NCBI GenBank assembly: GCA_037444005.1
Contig: JBBING010000022.1
Coordinates: forward strand, 1-29,979
Direction: 5' to 3'
Length of the DNA stretch: 29,979 nt
From: DATLZC01 sp037444005
Lineage (GTDB): Bacteria; Chloroflexota; Dehalococcoidia; DSTF01; JACRBR01
Under the pieces are notes generated by a model. The model searched no databases. It was given only the letters and a program-made list of their open reading frames with translations, and had not been told where the DNA came from. The position numbers and the translations under genes were made by a program. This document shows positions 6,550 to 15,631 of the stretch, piece by piece (within the stretch, counting starts at the first letter, position 1; every line of letters begins with the position of its first letter).

Positions 6550-7740
6550 TCAGCTCGCGAACTCCGGCAGCACCCGCTCAATGATGTCCAGCCCTTCGTC
6601 CAGCTCCTCCTCCGTCACCGTCAGCGGCGGGGTGATCCGCAGGGCGTTGGGGCGCACGTTGTTGGCGATGAGCCCTTCCTCCAGACACCGCAGCGTCACG
6701 GCCTCGCCGATCTCCCGGTCGAACTGGATCGCCCAGATGAGCCCCTTGCCCCGGACGTCGGTGACGAAGTCGAACCGGTCCTCGATGGACTGGAGGCGGC
6801 GCGCGACGTATTCGCCGAGGTCCGCCACCCGGTCGGGGATGTTGTTCTCGATGATGTAGCTCACGACGGCGTGGCCGACGCGCGTCATGAGCGGGTTGCC
6901 GCCGTAGGTGGTGCCGTGGTCTCCCGGCTCGAAGACGGCGCAATGCTCCTTCGCCATGAAGGCCGCCAGCGGCACGCCCGACCCGATGCCCTTGGCGAGC
7001 GTGATGATGTCGGGCTCGGCGTCGTAGAGTTGATACGCGAAGAGCTTGCCCGTCCGGCCGAAGCCCGTCTGCACCTCGTCCAGGATGAGCAGGATGCCCC
7101 GCTCGTCGCACCAGGCGCGCACCTGCTTCAGGTAGTCATCGTCGGGGACGTTCACGCCGCCCTCGCCCTGAATCGGCTCGAGGAAGACCGCCAGCGTGTT
7201 CTCGTTCGTCGCGCGCTTGATGGCCTCGACGTCGTTGAAGGGCACGTGGACGAAGCCCGGCGGCAGCGGCGCGTACGGCGCGCGATACCGCTCGGTGCCG
7301 CCTGCCGTGACCATCGCCAGCGTCCGGCCGTGGAACGCGTTCTCGGTCGAGATGATCTCATAGGCGCCGTTCTTCTTCTCCTTCCCCCATTTCCGGGCGA
7401 GCTTGATGGCGCCTTCGTTGGCCTCGGCGCCGCTATTGCAGAAGAACACGCGGTCGAAGGCCGAGTGCTGGATGAGCAGATGCGCGAACTGAATCTGCGG
7501 GATGGAGTACACCGCGTTCGAGACGTGGATGAGCTTCTGCGCCTGGTCCATGAGCGCCTGCACCACGACGGGATGACAGTGCCCCAAACTGATGGCCGCG
7601 GGCCCGCCGAAGAAGTCGAGGTACGCCTTCCCGTTCTCGTCCCAGACACGCGTGCCCTGTCCTCGCACGAGCACAACGGGCATGCGCTTGCCGGTGTGGA
7701 AGAAGTAGCGGGCTTCGAGGGCGCGCCAGTCGGTGGTCAT
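6550..7740 (-). CDS. argD: Acetylornithine-type aminotransferase (class III)
   Basis: A 396-residue PLP-dependent class III aminotransferase. In arginine synthesis ArgD transfers an amino group from glutamate to N-acetylglutamate semialdehyde. Visible features: SGAEANE phosphate-binding loop at residues 103-109, DEVQTGFGRTG with D221, and ITLAKGIGSG with the PLP lysine K250. Close relatives include ornithine, GABA and alanine-glyoxylate aminotransferases, and the precise substrate is not proven by sequence; a nearby argG favours ArgD. The ATG start has AAGGAGG six bases upstream. An extended -10 (TGC-TATCCT, 7761-7769) gives a short leader. A short hairpin (7750-7763) partly covers the ribosome binding site. 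Confidence 0.87.
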   Translation of the reverse strand: MTTDWRALEARYFFHTGKRMPVVLVRGQGTRVWDENGKAYLDFFGGPAAISLGHCHPVVVQALMDQAQKLIHVSNAVYSIPQIQFAHLLIQHSAFDRVFFCNSGAEANEGAIKLARKWGKEKKNGAYEIISTENAFHGRTLAMVTAGGTERYRAPYAPLPPGFVHVPFNDVEAIKRATNENTLAVFLEPIQGEGGVNVPDDDYLKQVRAWCDERGILLILDEVQTGFGRTGKLFAYQLYDAEPDIITLAKGIGSGVPLAAFMAKEHCAVFEPGDHGTTYGGNPLMTRVGHAVVSYIIENNIPDRVADLGEYVARRLQSIEDRFDFVTDVRGKGLIWAIQFDREIGEAVTLRCLEEGLIANNVRPNALRITPPLTVTEEELDEGLDIIERVLPEFAS

Positions 7741-7760
7741 GCGGGGCCTCCTTCGGGCGA

Positions 7761-7769
7761 AGGATAGCA
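7761..7769 (-). promoter_or_regulatory. Extended -10 promoter of argD
   Basis: TGC-TATCCT on the minus strand places transcription start near 7754, immediately ahead of the AAGGAGG ribosome binding site (7747-7753). No clear -35 is present. Confidence 0.45.
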
Positions 7770-7772
7770 GGT

Positions 7773-7788
7773 CGCGCCTGCCGGCGCG
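7773..7788 (-). terminator. Hairpin after the M23 peptidase gene
   Basis: CGCGCC and GGCGCG pair around TGCC, between the stop of the M23 peptidase gene (7813) and the argD promoter. There is no T-run, so its role as a terminator is tentative. Confidence 0.35.
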
Positions 7789-7812
7789 CAGGTACGGATG
7801 GACCTCGGGGCC

Positions 7813-8565
7813 TCAGCGCCGCTGGTACGCGCGCGGCGTGTAGATCCAGGACATGAAGACGTAGAAGGTGTTGTGGGGCGACGCGCCGTTGCCCGACACC
7901 ACCGTCTGGCCTTCGGCCAGCCGGCCGCCGGTCTCCGGCACGTCGTCGAACGTGAACGGCAGCGTTTCCGTCTGCGGGTGCCCGGGGACGAACTTCTGCA
8001 CCTGGAAGTGCAGATGCGGCGCCGGCGCCTGACCCTGCTCCGCGCACGTCACGCCGGTGTCGCCCGAGTACGCGATGGCGTCGCCCTGCCGGACGAGCTG
8101 CCCTTCCTGCACGAGCGCGCCGTCGTAGTCGATGTGTAGGTAGAGCGCCGCGGTGCCGTCGCCGTGGTCGATGACGATGTAGTTCTCGTGGGCGCCGTAG
8201 GACGCGTCGCAGCCGCCCAGATAGCCGTCCTCCCGGACCATCGCCACGCGGCCGCCACGGGCGGCGACGATGACCTCGAAGCGCAGGTCGAAGTCGTACG
8301 CGTACATCCCGCCGTGGCTGAAGGGACCGTCCGGGCCCTGCGTCACCCTGTGCGGGACGCCGGCGGGCCAGGGGAGCCGGTACCCGGGCGGCGCGGGAAA
8401 CGGCGGCGGCTCGGGCGGCGGAGGGGGCTCCGGCTCCGCGCGCCGCGTTTGCAGCGGCCGCGTTGGCATGTCCAGGAGCATCGCCAGCGCCGAAGGCGAC
8501 GCGACCTGCGCGAGCAGGGCGAGTCCGGCGGCGAGCGCGGCGGCGCGGAGGGTCAGGTGACGCAT
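7813..8565 (-). CDS. Exported M23 metallopeptidase
   Basis: A 250-residue secreted M23 (LytM-type) peptidase. An N-terminal signal peptide covers residues 1-28 (basic start MRHLTLR, hydrophobic run, then SPSALA). A proline-rich linker (about 43-60) leads to the catalytic domain. Zinc-binding residues are visible: H84 and D91 (SHGGMYAYD), H144 (LYLHI) and H184/H186 (PHLHF). Members cut peptide cross-links in cell wall or serve as cell-wall or envelope regulators; whether this organism has peptidoglycan cannot be told here. The ATG start has no clear ribosome binding site. It is a stand-alone gene; a second M23 protein lies at 21400-22407. Confidence 0.88.
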   Translation of the reverse strand: MRHLTLRAAALAAGLALLAQVASPSALAMLLDMPTRPLQTRRAEPEPPPPPEPPPFPAPPGYRLPWPAGVPHRVTQGPDGPFSHGGMYAYDFDLRFEVIVAARGGRVAMVREDGYLGGCDASYGAHENYIVIDHGDGTAALYLHIDYDGALVQEGQLVRQGDAIAYSGDTGVTCAEQGQAPAPHLHFQVQKFVPGHPQTETLPFTFDDVPETGGRLAEGQTVVSGNGASPHNTFYVFMSWIYTPRAYQRR

Positions 8566-8648
8566 GGCGAACGGAAGGCCAGCGGAGGGCGCTCGGACGG
8601 AAGCGCGTCGCTGGCTTCACTCCTTCCAACGCGCTCGGCCCGTGGACA

Positions 8649-8678
8649 TTGCGGCCCTTCGGGGGCGATTCCTATACT
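8649..8678 (+). promoter_or_regulatory. Predicted promoter of tRNA-Glu
   Basis: TTGCGG (8649-8654) and TATACT (8673-8678) are spaced by 18 bases, and transcription would start near 8685, about 19 bases before the mature tRNA. Confidence 0.55.
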
Positions 8679-8703
8679 TCGGGATGGGAACGCATCGTCC
8701 CGT

Positions 8704-8776
8704 GCCCCCATCGTCTAGTGGACTAGGACGTCACCCTTTCAAGGTGGAGACAGGGATTCGAATTCCCTTGGGGGCA
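8704..8776 (+). tRNA. tRNA-Glu (anticodon TTC)
   Basis: A full cloverleaf can be drawn: acceptor GCCCCCA (8704-8710) pairs with TGGGGGC (8769-8775); the anticodon stem is TCACC/GGTGG with loop CTTTCAA, anticodon TTC at 8738-8740; the T-arm contains GGGATTCGAATTCCC with the usual TTCGAAT loop. The discriminator base is A8776, and CCA is encoded at 8777-8779. It has its own promoter upstream and a GC-rich hairpin downstream. Confidence 0.96.
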
Positions 8777-8792
8777 CCACTTACGTCATCGA

Positions 8793-8823
8793 CGCGCCCG
8801 CCGGAGACCCGGCCGGGCGCGTT
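8793..8823 (+). terminator. Hairpin downstream of tRNA-Glu
   Basis: CGCGCCCG (8793-8800) pairs with CGGGCGCG (8814-8821), with a further CCGG/CCGG pairing inside next to one bulged base. Only two T bases follow, so it is a weak form of the rho-independent pattern, but the position fits the end of the tRNA transcript. Confidence 0.55.
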
Positions 8824-8945
8824 CGCGTGTACGGCGCGGGAGCGCACGCCGCGCGTGGCCAACAAACTGTAGATGCGTCGCCAACTGGCCGATATTGCTC
8901 ACAGGCATCGGTTGATGCTCACAAACCAGGAGACGTGCGTCGGCC

Positions 8946-10160
8946 ATGCCACGCCCGGTGGCTCGAGCGGTCCGAGACGCCGTCCGGCTTTCGCGCACTA
9001 TGCGTGCCCGGATGGCCCTGATTCTTCTCGTCTTGGGCGCGCTGTTCTTCGCCGACACCTTCGTCATCTTCAACGGTGTCCGCGAGCGGGAACGCAGCGG
9101 TCAGGTCATCAACATGGCCGGCCGCCAGCGGATGCTCGTCCAGACGGCGCTGCTGTGGGCGCACAAAGTCCAGAGCGGAGACGAGACCGCACGGCAGTCC
9201 CTCGCGGAGACGATAGGAGCCCTCGACGCCGCCTTCGCCGAGCTAGCCGGCGAGACCCCCGGGGCGGATGGACCGCCGGCTACCGTGCGGCCGGCGCTGG
9301 ATCGCGCCCGCGCCACGTGGGAGGCGCAACGAACCCAGCTCGACATCGTCCGCCAGGCGCCTTCCGGTAGCGTCCAAACCGCCGTCGCGCTGGCCAGCGC
9401 CGAGGCCGCCGCGTCCTACGTGCTCGACAGCATCGAGACCATGGTGCGGGCCTACGAGGCCTCCTTCCATCGGGACATCGTCATGGTCGAGCGGGTGGTC
9501 GTGATCATGGCCATCGTCGGCGCCTTGATCGCCGGCGCGAGCTGGTGGTGGCTCTACGCGCGCCTTACGGAGCCCCTGCGGCGGCTGCGCGACGGCGCGC
9601 GCAGGCTGGCGTCCGGCGACTTCAGCTTGCGTCTCGAGGACGACGCGCCCGACGAGGTCGGCGCGGTGGCGCGGCAGTTCAACGTCATGGCGGAACGCCT
9701 CGAGCGCGCCTATCGCGACCTCGCGGACCATGCGGCGCAACTCGAGGCCGCGAACGCGCGGCTGGAAGAGCGCGCGTTGCGCGACTCGCTGACGGGCGCT
9801 CTGAACCACGGCGCTGTCAACGACACCCTGGCCCAGCTCGCGCAGGAGGGCTTCGCGGGCGGACGCGTGGCCGTCGCGGTCGCGGACGTGGACGGCATGA
9901 AAGCGACCAACGACACCTACGGCCACGCCCTGGGCGACCGGGCGCTGGTGACGGTCGCCGACGCGCTCCGCAGGCCGGGCGTCATCGTGGGACGCTACGG
10001 CGGGGACGAATTCGTCGTCATCCTGCCCGGGGCCAGCCGCGAGGAAGCCGAGCGTTATCGCGACGCCGTTCTCGAGACCCTCGACCGGTCGCCGCTCTTC
10101 GATCACGCGAACGGCGCGAGCCTGCCCGTCACCGTCTCGTGGCGCACCGGCTCTCGCTAG
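8946..10160 (+). CDS. PilJ-HAMP-GGDEF sensor, truncated in the GGDEF domain
   Basis: A 404-residue membrane sensor: transmembrane helix at residues 23-44, a PilJ-type extracellular domain (NMAGRQRMLVQ, 56-66, the typical signature), a second helix at about 182-205, HAMP (206-258), a coiled coil (about 258-278) and a diguanylate cyclase domain. The active-site loop RYGGDEFVVI is intact (GGDEF 352-356), but the inhibitory RxxD site is absent. The domain stops at residue 404, about 60 residues short, just after LPVTVS. A GAF plus HD-GYP protein begins at once in another frame (10139), overlapping by 22 bases. The two halves look like one ancestral HAMP-GGDEF-GAF-HD-GYP protein with DNA lost at the junction. 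Cyclase activity is doubtful because the missing part contributes to the fold. The ATG start at 8946 is likely but its ribosome binding site is spaced a little far (12 bases). Confidence 0.82.
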   Translation: MPRPVARAVRDAVRLSRTMRARMALILLVLGALFFADTFVIFNGVRERERSGQVINMAGRQRMLVQTALLWAHKVQSGDETARQSLAETIGALDAAFAELAGETPGADGPPATVRPALDRARATWEAQRTQLDIVRQAPSGSVQTAVALASAEAAASYVLDSIETMVRAYEASFHRDIVMVERVVVIMAIVGALIAGASWWWLYARLTEPLRRLRDGARRLASGDFSLRLEDDAPDEVGAVARQFNVMAERLERAYRDLADHAAQLEAANARLEERALRDSLTGALNHGAVNDTLAQLAQEGFAGGRVAVAVADVDGMKATNDTYGHALGDRALVTVADALRRPGVIVGRYGGDEFVVILPGASREEAERYRDAVLETLDRSPLFDHANGASLPVTVSWRTGSR

Positions 10161-11203
10161 GCGCCGGCTACGACGCCGTCGACATCCGCTTGCTCTGGGA
10201 CCTGAGGCGCGCCCCGGCCAATCAGAACACCTTCGCCCGAGCGAGCGACGATCTCGTCGAGGAGTGGTCGCGGGAACAGCGGACCATCGAAGATCACGCG
10301 GTTCGCCGCATCCTGCGGGAGACGCGCGCCCCCCTCATCATCGAGGACCCCTGGCACGACGAGCGTCTCACCGAGGGGCAGCGCCGGGTGTTACAGGCCG
10401 CGGGTCTCCGTTCCGCTCTCTGCGCCCCGATGCTCTGGGGCGACGACCTCGTGGGCGTCGTCGCGGTCGCCAGCAAGCAGGAGCGGGCCTTCGGCGCACG
10501 GGATGCCCGCTTCCTCATGACTGTCGCCACCCAGATCACGGGACTCGTGCGCACGGAGATGCTGGTGGACGAGCTCCAACGGACGTCAGCCCGCCTCGCC
10601 GAGGCCCAGACGGAGACCGTCATGATGCTCGCCGCGGCCGCCGAGGCGCGCGACCACGTCACCGGGCAGCACCTCCACAACATCCGCGGCCTCACGGAGG
10701 CGCTGGCGCGCGAACTGGGCTATTCCGACCGCGAGGCTGCCGACATCGGGCTCGCTGCCGTCCTCCACGACATCGGCAAGATCCGCATGCCCGACGCCGT
10801 GCTCGCCAGCTCCGCGTCCTTCGGAGCCGAGGAGCGCAGCCTCATGACACGCCACACCGTCTGGGGATACGAGCTGCTTCGGGACCGCCCGGGGTTCGAG
10901 CTGGCGGCGCAGGTGGCGCGCTGGCACCACGAGCGGTGGGACGGCGCCGGCTATCCCGACGGCCTCGCGGGGGACGCTATCCCCGAGCCCGTCTGCATCG
11001 TGTCCATCGCCGACGCGTTCGACGCCATGACCAGCGACCGGCCCTACCGCGCGCGGATGGACCCGTGCGACGCCGTCGCCGAGATCCGTCGGAACGCGGG
11101 CACACAGTTCTCGCCGCTCGTGGTCGCGGCCCTGGTTCGCCTGTTCGAGCGAGGCGGGCTTCCCTGCGCGCCGGGCGGCGAGGCGCTGCGCGAGGCCGCC
11201 TGA
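10139..11203 (+). CDS. GAF plus HD-GYP c-di-GMP phosphodiesterase (N-terminally truncated)
   Basis: A frame encoding a GAF domain (residues about 1-140, with the N-terminal strands missing), a short coiled coil (about 145-165) and an HD-GYP domain. Residues in place: H210-D211 in LHDIGK, HHERWDGAGYP at 263-273, and SIADAFDAMTSDRPYR (289-304). HD-GYP proteins break down cyclic di-GMP, so the domain looks catalytically competent. No ATG occurs near the start; a GTG at 10139-10141 is the best candidate, overlapping the end of the preceding GGDEF gene by 22 bases. The most likely history is an internal deletion with frameshift in a single larger gene; an overlapping two-gene arrangement is the alternative. 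It ends four bases before the convergent MFS gene. Confidence 0.75.
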   Translation: MAHRLSLGAGYDAVDIRLLWDLRRAPANQNTFARASDDLVEEWSREQRTIEDHAVRRILRETRAPLIIEDPWHDERLTEGQRRVLQAAGLRSALCAPMLWGDDLVGVVAVASKQERAFGARDARFLMTVATQITGLVRTEMLVDELQRTSARLAEAQTETVMMLAAAAEARDHVTGQHLHNIRGLTEALARELGYSDREAADIGLAAVLHDIGKIRMPDAVLASSASFGAEERSLMTRHTVWGYELLRDRPGFELAAQVARWHHERWDGAGYPDGLAGDAIPEPVCIVSIADAFDAMTSDRPYRARMDPCDAVAEIRRNAGTQFSPLVVAALVRLFERGGLPCAPGGEALREAA

Positions 11204-11207
11204 GCGC

Positions 11208-12464
11208 TCACAGCGCCCGAATCCGCCGCGAGCCCAGGCCCACCCACGCCGCCGACACGAACCCCGCGACGGCGAACGTCGCCACCGCCTCCCGCACGCC
11301 GAAGGCGTCGGCCGCCGACCCCATCGCCAGGCTTCCGAACGGCGTGAGCCCGCCCGCCATCGTGTAGAGCGCCAGCACGCGGCCTCGGAAGGCGTCCTCG
11401 AGGTTGAGCTGCAGGAGGGTCTGGTTCAGGCTCACCATCATCGACCATCCGAGACCCGCCACCACTAGAATCGCGAACGATAGAAGGAACCACTGCGACA
11501 GGGCGAACGCCGTCACCATGGCCATATACAGCAGCGCCGCCAGCGCCATCGCCAGGCCCTTCCGCCGCGATCCCGTCATACTGGCGACGATGAGCCCGCC
11601 CGGGATCGACCCGAACCCCACGCCCGTGAGCAGCACGCCGTAGCCCGCCGAGCCGACGCCCAGCACCTCCTCCGCGAAGACGGGCATCATCGCCACGTAC
11701 GGATAGATGAGCACGTTCGGGATGAGGTTCAACCCCACGAGGCGCAGAACGAGCGGGTCGCGGCGGACGTAGGCCACGCCCTCCCGGATGCCGCGCAGCA
11801 GCGGCGTCCGCACGGGTTCGGCCTGCGACTGCGGCCGCAAGAGCAGCGTCGCGCCCGTCGCCAGCGCGAAGAACGCCGTCTGCGTGTAGAACGACGCCCC
11901 GATGCCCGCGACGCCGATGATGAGCCCGCCGACGGAGGGCGAGACGACCCGCGCGAGGTTCGAGGTCACGGAGTTGAGCCCGATGGCGTTCGTGAGGTAC
12001 TCGCCGCCCACGACGTCGTATACGAGCACCTGGCGGGCGGGCATGTTCACGGCCATGGCGGCGCCGCCGATGGAGGCGGCGATGTACAGGTGCCACACGG
12101 CGATCCGGTCCGCCGACACCAGCGCCGCGATCCCCAAGGCCACCAGGCCCGGCACGAGCTGGGTCGCGGCCGCCAGTCGCCGCCGATCGAGCCGGTCAGC
12201 CAGCACCCCAGCGGCCGGCGAGACGACGAGCTGGCTGAAGCCGCGGATGAACCCGAACAGACCCAACTGGAAGGGCGAATGCGTGAGCTGGAGCACCAGC
12301 CACCCCCGCGACACCTCCTCCATCCACCCGGCGACCTGACTCAGCGCCGTGCCGGCGAGCAGGAAGCGGAACTGGGGCAGCGTGAGCGACGAGAACGTCT
12401 CGGACCGCGCGAGGCGCGTCAGCGCCGAGGCGCGACGGGCCGGTTCCGTCTCGACCGTGTTCAT
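11208..12464 (-). CDS. MFS transporter, exporter type
   Basis: A 418-residue major facilitator of the MFS_3/enterobactin-exporter-like type, with about twelve hydrophobic segments. The first loop motif GVLADRLDRRRL matches the classic GxLaDRxGRkxxl signature between helices 2 and 3. A conserved phrase of such exporters, LNSVTSNLARVVSPSVGG, is present. The start was placed at the ATG at 12462-12464 because the 32 residues before it are Arg- and His-rich with no hydrophobic or domain character. The substrate is not evident. The 3' end converges on the HD-GYP gene at 11203. A -10-like TAGAAT lies at 12532-12537 on the minus strand. Confidence 0.86.
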   Translation of the reverse strand: MNTVETEPARRASALTRLARSETFSSLTLPQFRFLLAGTALSQVAGWMEEVSRGWLVLQLTHSPFQLGLFGFIRGFSQLVVSPAAGVLADRLDRRRLAAATQLVPGLVALGIAALVSADRIAVWHLYIAASIGGAAMAVNMPARQVLVYDVVGGEYLTNAIGLNSVTSNLARVVSPSVGGLIIGVAGIGASFYTQTAFFALATGATLLLRPQSQAEPVRTPLLRGIREGVAYVRRDPLVLRLVGLNLIPNVLIYPYVAMMPVFAEEVLGVGSAGYGVLLTGVGFGSIPGGLIVASMTGSRRKGLAMALAALLYMAMVTAFALSQWFLLSFAILVVAGLGWSMMVSLNQTLLQLNLEDAFRGRVLALYTMAGGLTPFGSLAMGSAADAFGVREAVATFAVAGFVSAAWVGLGSRRIRAL

Positions 12465-12789
12465 CGGGGCGGCGTGGCTCCGTGGGTGGCGCCGCCGAAC
12501 GCTGTCGGCGGTCGAACCGTGATGACGGTGCATTCTACCGGGCCACGCTGTTACGGCCACGTTGGCTTGCCGCGGTCAGCCTGTGCGCGGGCGGTTCAGG
12601 ACATTTGGACCGTGTCTACGGGCCTTGCGGCCATTCGGCCTGTCCATCTGTCTCCGTAGGCTCTAGGTCTGACGTTCCCGCATCCGCTGGACCGTGCGCC
12701 CCGCACGGCGCCACGTCCCCCTCCGGCTCGCCACGAGCGCCGCTCCGAGACTCGCCGACCCGATTCTGTGCAGCGATGGAGGAACGCGT
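12465..12789. other. Divergent intergenic region with possible promoters
   Basis: This 325-bp gap lies between the divergent MFS and molybdoenzyme genes. A minus-strand TAGAAT at 12532-12537 is a possible -10 for the MFS gene. No clear sigma-A promoter was found for the molybdoenzyme operon, nor an FNR- or NarL-like palindrome. Open frames across it are shadows with no protein character. A GGAGGA ribosome binding site at 12778-12783 belongs to the alpha subunit. Confidence 0.55.
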
Positions 12790-15579
12790 GTGAGCAGTAA
12801 GGTGGAAACGGCCCGAACCACCGCCGGCAGATGGGAGGACGCCTACCGCGACAAGTGGAAGTGGGACCGGGTGACCTGGGGAAGCCACTCGGTGGACTGC
12901 TACCCCGGCGGCTGTCCCTGGCGGGTCTACGTCCGCGACGGCAAGATCGTCCGGGAGGAGCAGAGCGGCACCCTTCCGGTGATCGAGCCCGGCGTGCCCG
13001 ACATGAACCCCATGGGCTGCCAGAAGGGCGCCTGCTGGAGCCACATCCATTACTCGAAGGACCGCGTGACCCGGCCTCTCAAGCGCGTCGGTGAGCGCGG
13101 GGAGGGGAAGTGGCAGGAGATCTCGTGGGAGCAGGCCTTCAACGAGATCGCCGACCACATCCTCGACGCCATCCAGGAGCAGGGGCCCGAGTCCATCATC
13201 AACCTGATGACGCCGGAGCCCGGCGCCGCCCCGGCGCGCGCCTTCACCACCGCCCTCGGCACGCCCACCACGGACGGCAACGCCGAGTTCCAGGACTTCA
13301 GTCCCGGCTTCTACATCACCTGGGGCGTCTTCAATCCCGTCTCGTCCATGGACGACTGGTTCCTGGCCGAGCTCACCCTCATCTGGCACGCCAACCCCGT
13401 CTACACCAACATCCACTGGTACCACTACGTCGCCGAATCCCGGTACAACGGCGGCGAGGTCGTCACCATCGCGCCCGATTTCAGCCCCTCGGCCATCCAC
13501 GCCGACTACCACGTGCCGGTGCGCATCGGCACCGACGCCGCGCTGGCGTTGAGCATGTGCAAGGTCATCATCGACGCGGGGCTGTACAACAAGCGCTTCG
13601 TGCAGGAGCAGACGGACCTGCCGCTCCTCGTCCGCAAGGACAACGCCCGGTTTCTCCGGGGCAGCGACGTCGCCGAGGGCGACCGCGACGACCAGTTCTT
13701 CTGGGCCGACGCGCGGTCGAAGATCATCCAGCCGGCGCCCCGGGCGACGCTGGCGCTGGGGGACGTCGACCCCGCGCTCGAGGGCACCTTCGTGGCCACG
13801 CTCAAGGACGGCACGAAGGTCGAGTGCGAGCCGGTCTTCCAGATTCTGCGCCGCAAGCTCCAGGACTACACGCCGGAGCGGGTGGCCGAGATTTGCGAGA
13901 TCCACCCGGACACCATCCGGATGCTGGCGCGCAAGGTCGCAACGCGGCGCACGAAGATCTTCATCGGCTGGAACTCGGGCAAGTACTACCACGGCGACCT
14001 GTACGAACGGGCGATGGCCCTCTTGCTCGGCCTGACGGGCAACTGGGGGAAGAAAGGCACGGGCACCCGTTCGTGGGCCATCTCCGCGCTCGACGGCGCG
14101 AGCTTCCTGCGGAACAAGGGCCGGCCGGGCCAGGACGCCGCCCGCGAGTACGTGGCGAACCTGGCGAAAGCCCGCCGCCTCCTCGGGGCCGACGACCCCA
14201 CGATGACCCTCGAGATGCTCACGTACCGCGCCGCCCAGGTGGCGGCGGAGCTGGGCGGCCTCGGCCGCATGATTCCTCCCGCGTTCCTCTGGTACTACCA
14301 GTACGGCTACAAGGAGCGCTGGAACAACCCGGACAACAACGACCCGTCGATGAAGCGCTCGTTCGACGAGTACCTGAACGAGGCGCTGGAGAAGGGCTGG
14401 TGGAACGCCGGCCTCGCGAAAGCGTACCAGCAGGTCGAGCCCCGGGTGCTCTTCGAGGCCGGCGGGAACATTCTGCGGCGGCAGCGCGGCGGGCAGAAGC
14501 TCCTGCTCGAGAAGCTCTGGCCGAAGCTCAAGTGCATCGTGTCCGTCGACTGGCGCATCAACACGACGGGCATGTACGCCGACTACATCCTGCCGGCGGC
14601 CCAGCATTACGAGAAGCTGGGCAACAGCATGCCCTCGGTGCATCACCTGAACTTCGTCCTGTGCGACAAGGCCGTGCCGCCGCCCGATGAGGCCAAGAGC
14701 GACTGGGAGATCGGCATCGGCCTGGTGAAGGCCATCGAGGAGCGCGCCGCCGCCCGCGAGATGACCGAGTTCACCGACCGCAACGGCGTCGTCCGCAGCC
14801 TGAAGGGCCTGGTGGATAGCCTCACGCTCAACGGCGAGGTCCTCGACGAAGAGCGCCGCATGGACGAGATCATTCGGGACGACGCTGCCTACGGCATCCT
14901 CCCCGAGGGGACGACCCTCGAGACGGTGCGCCAGAAGGGCCACGTGCGCTGGACGGGCTGGGGGCTCGTGGGCCACGGGTTGGCGCAGGCCTCCACCATC
15001 AAGCCCGACGAGGTGCACAACCCCTTCCGCTGGCACACCGAGGACAAACTGCCGTACCCGACGCTGACCCGCCGGGCGCAGTTCTACATCGACCACGAGT
15101 GGTTTCTGGAGGCCGGCGAGGAGCTGCCGGTGCACAAGGAGCCGCCCGGCCACGGCGGGCCGAAGCGCGAGTTCAAGATGACCAGCGGCCACAACCGCTG
15201 GAGCATCCACTCGATGAACATGACCAACAACATCGTCCTGAACACCCACCGCGGCGAGCCCTTCATGTTCATGAACCCGAAGGACGCCGAGCGGAAGGGC
15301 ATCCAGAACGGCGAGTGGGTGCGCGTCGTCAGCGACGCCGGGGAGTTCCAGATCACGGCGAAGCTGTCGCCCGCGGTCCGGCCCGGCCAGGTCATCGTCT
15401 ACAACGGGTTCGAGCCGTACATGCACCGCGACTGGTTCAGCCAGGCCGACGCCGAGCCGGGACACGTCAAGTGGCTCGGACTGGCGGGCGGCTACGGCCA
15501 TCTGCAGTACCGGCCGCTCCACTGGCAGCCCGTGCCGGCGGACCGCGCGGTGCATGTCGACGTGGAGAAGATCTCGTGA
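12790..15579 (+). CDS. Type II DMSO-reductase-family molybdopterin oxidoreductase, alpha subunit
   Basis: A 929-residue catalytic subunit binding Mo-bis-MGD and one Fe-S cluster (FS0). The GTG start at 12790 is chosen because GGAGGA lies six bases upstream; upstream codons are not credible. The cluster motif is H33-x3-C37-x4-C42-x34-C77; the nitrate reductase NarG pattern has x3 between the first two Cys. Asp169 (EFQDFSPG) is the likely Mo ligand, placed by the type II pattern. The C-terminal pterin-binding domain is clear (MTSGHNRWSIHS, VLNTHRGEP). The type II group covers nitrate, selenate, (per)chlorate, DMS and ethylbenzene enzymes, and the substrate cannot be assigned. No Tat signal is present, so it may act in the cytosol. 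It sits 52 bases before the beta subunit. Confidence 0.9.
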   Translation: MSSKVETARTTAGRWEDAYRDKWKWDRVTWGSHSVDCYPGGCPWRVYVRDGKIVREEQSGTLPVIEPGVPDMNPMGCQKGACWSHIHYSKDRVTRPLKRVGERGEGKWQEISWEQAFNEIADHILDAIQEQGPESIINLMTPEPGAAPARAFTTALGTPTTDGNAEFQDFSPGFYITWGVFNPVSSMDDWFLAELTLIWHANPVYTNIHWYHYVAESRYNGGEVVTIAPDFSPSAIHADYHVPVRIGTDAALALSMCKVIIDAGLYNKRFVQEQTDLPLLVRKDNARFLRGSDVAEGDRDDQFFWADARSKIIQPAPRATLALGDVDPALEGTFVATLKDGTKVECEPVFQILRRKLQDYTPERVAEICEIHPDTIRMLARKVATRRTKIFIGWNSGKYYHGDLYERAMALLLGLTGNWGKKGTGTRSWAISALDGASFLRNKGRPGQDAAREYVANLAKARRLLGADDPTMTLEMLTYRAAQVAAELGGLGRMIPPAFLWYYQYGYKERWNNPDNNDPSMKRSFDEYLNEALEKGWWNAGLAKAYQQVEPRVLFEAGGNILRRQRGGQKLLLEKLWPKLKCIVSVDWRINTTGMYADYILPAAQHYEKLGNSMPSVHHLNFVLCDKAVPPPDEAKSDWEIGIGLVKAIEERAAAREMTEFTDRNGVVRSLKGLVDSLTLNGEVLDEERRMDEIIRDDAAYGILPEGTTLETVRQKGHVRWTGWGLVGHGLAQASTIKPDEVHNPFRWHTEDKLPYPTLTRRAQFYIDHEWFLEAGEELPVHKEPPGHGGPKREFKMTSGHNRWSIHSMNMTNNIVLNTHRGEPFMFMNPKDAERKGIQNGEWVRVVSDAGEFQITAKLSPAVRPGQVIVYNGFEPYMHRDWFSQADAEPGHVKWLGLAGGYGHLQYRPLHWQPVPADRAVHVDVEKIS

Positions 15580-15631
15580 CGGCGGCTGGCAGGAGCCTCG
15601 CGATGTCAGCGCTAGAAGCGGAGTGGAACTG

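Noticed and set aside
8881..8945. Possible c-di-GMP riboswitch before the sensor gene
   Set aside because: The leader repeats GCTCACA twice, but the conserved GEMM sequence blocks were not found.
12465..12789. FNR- or NarL-like operator for the molybdoenzyme
   Set aside because: No matching palindrome was found in the intergenic region.
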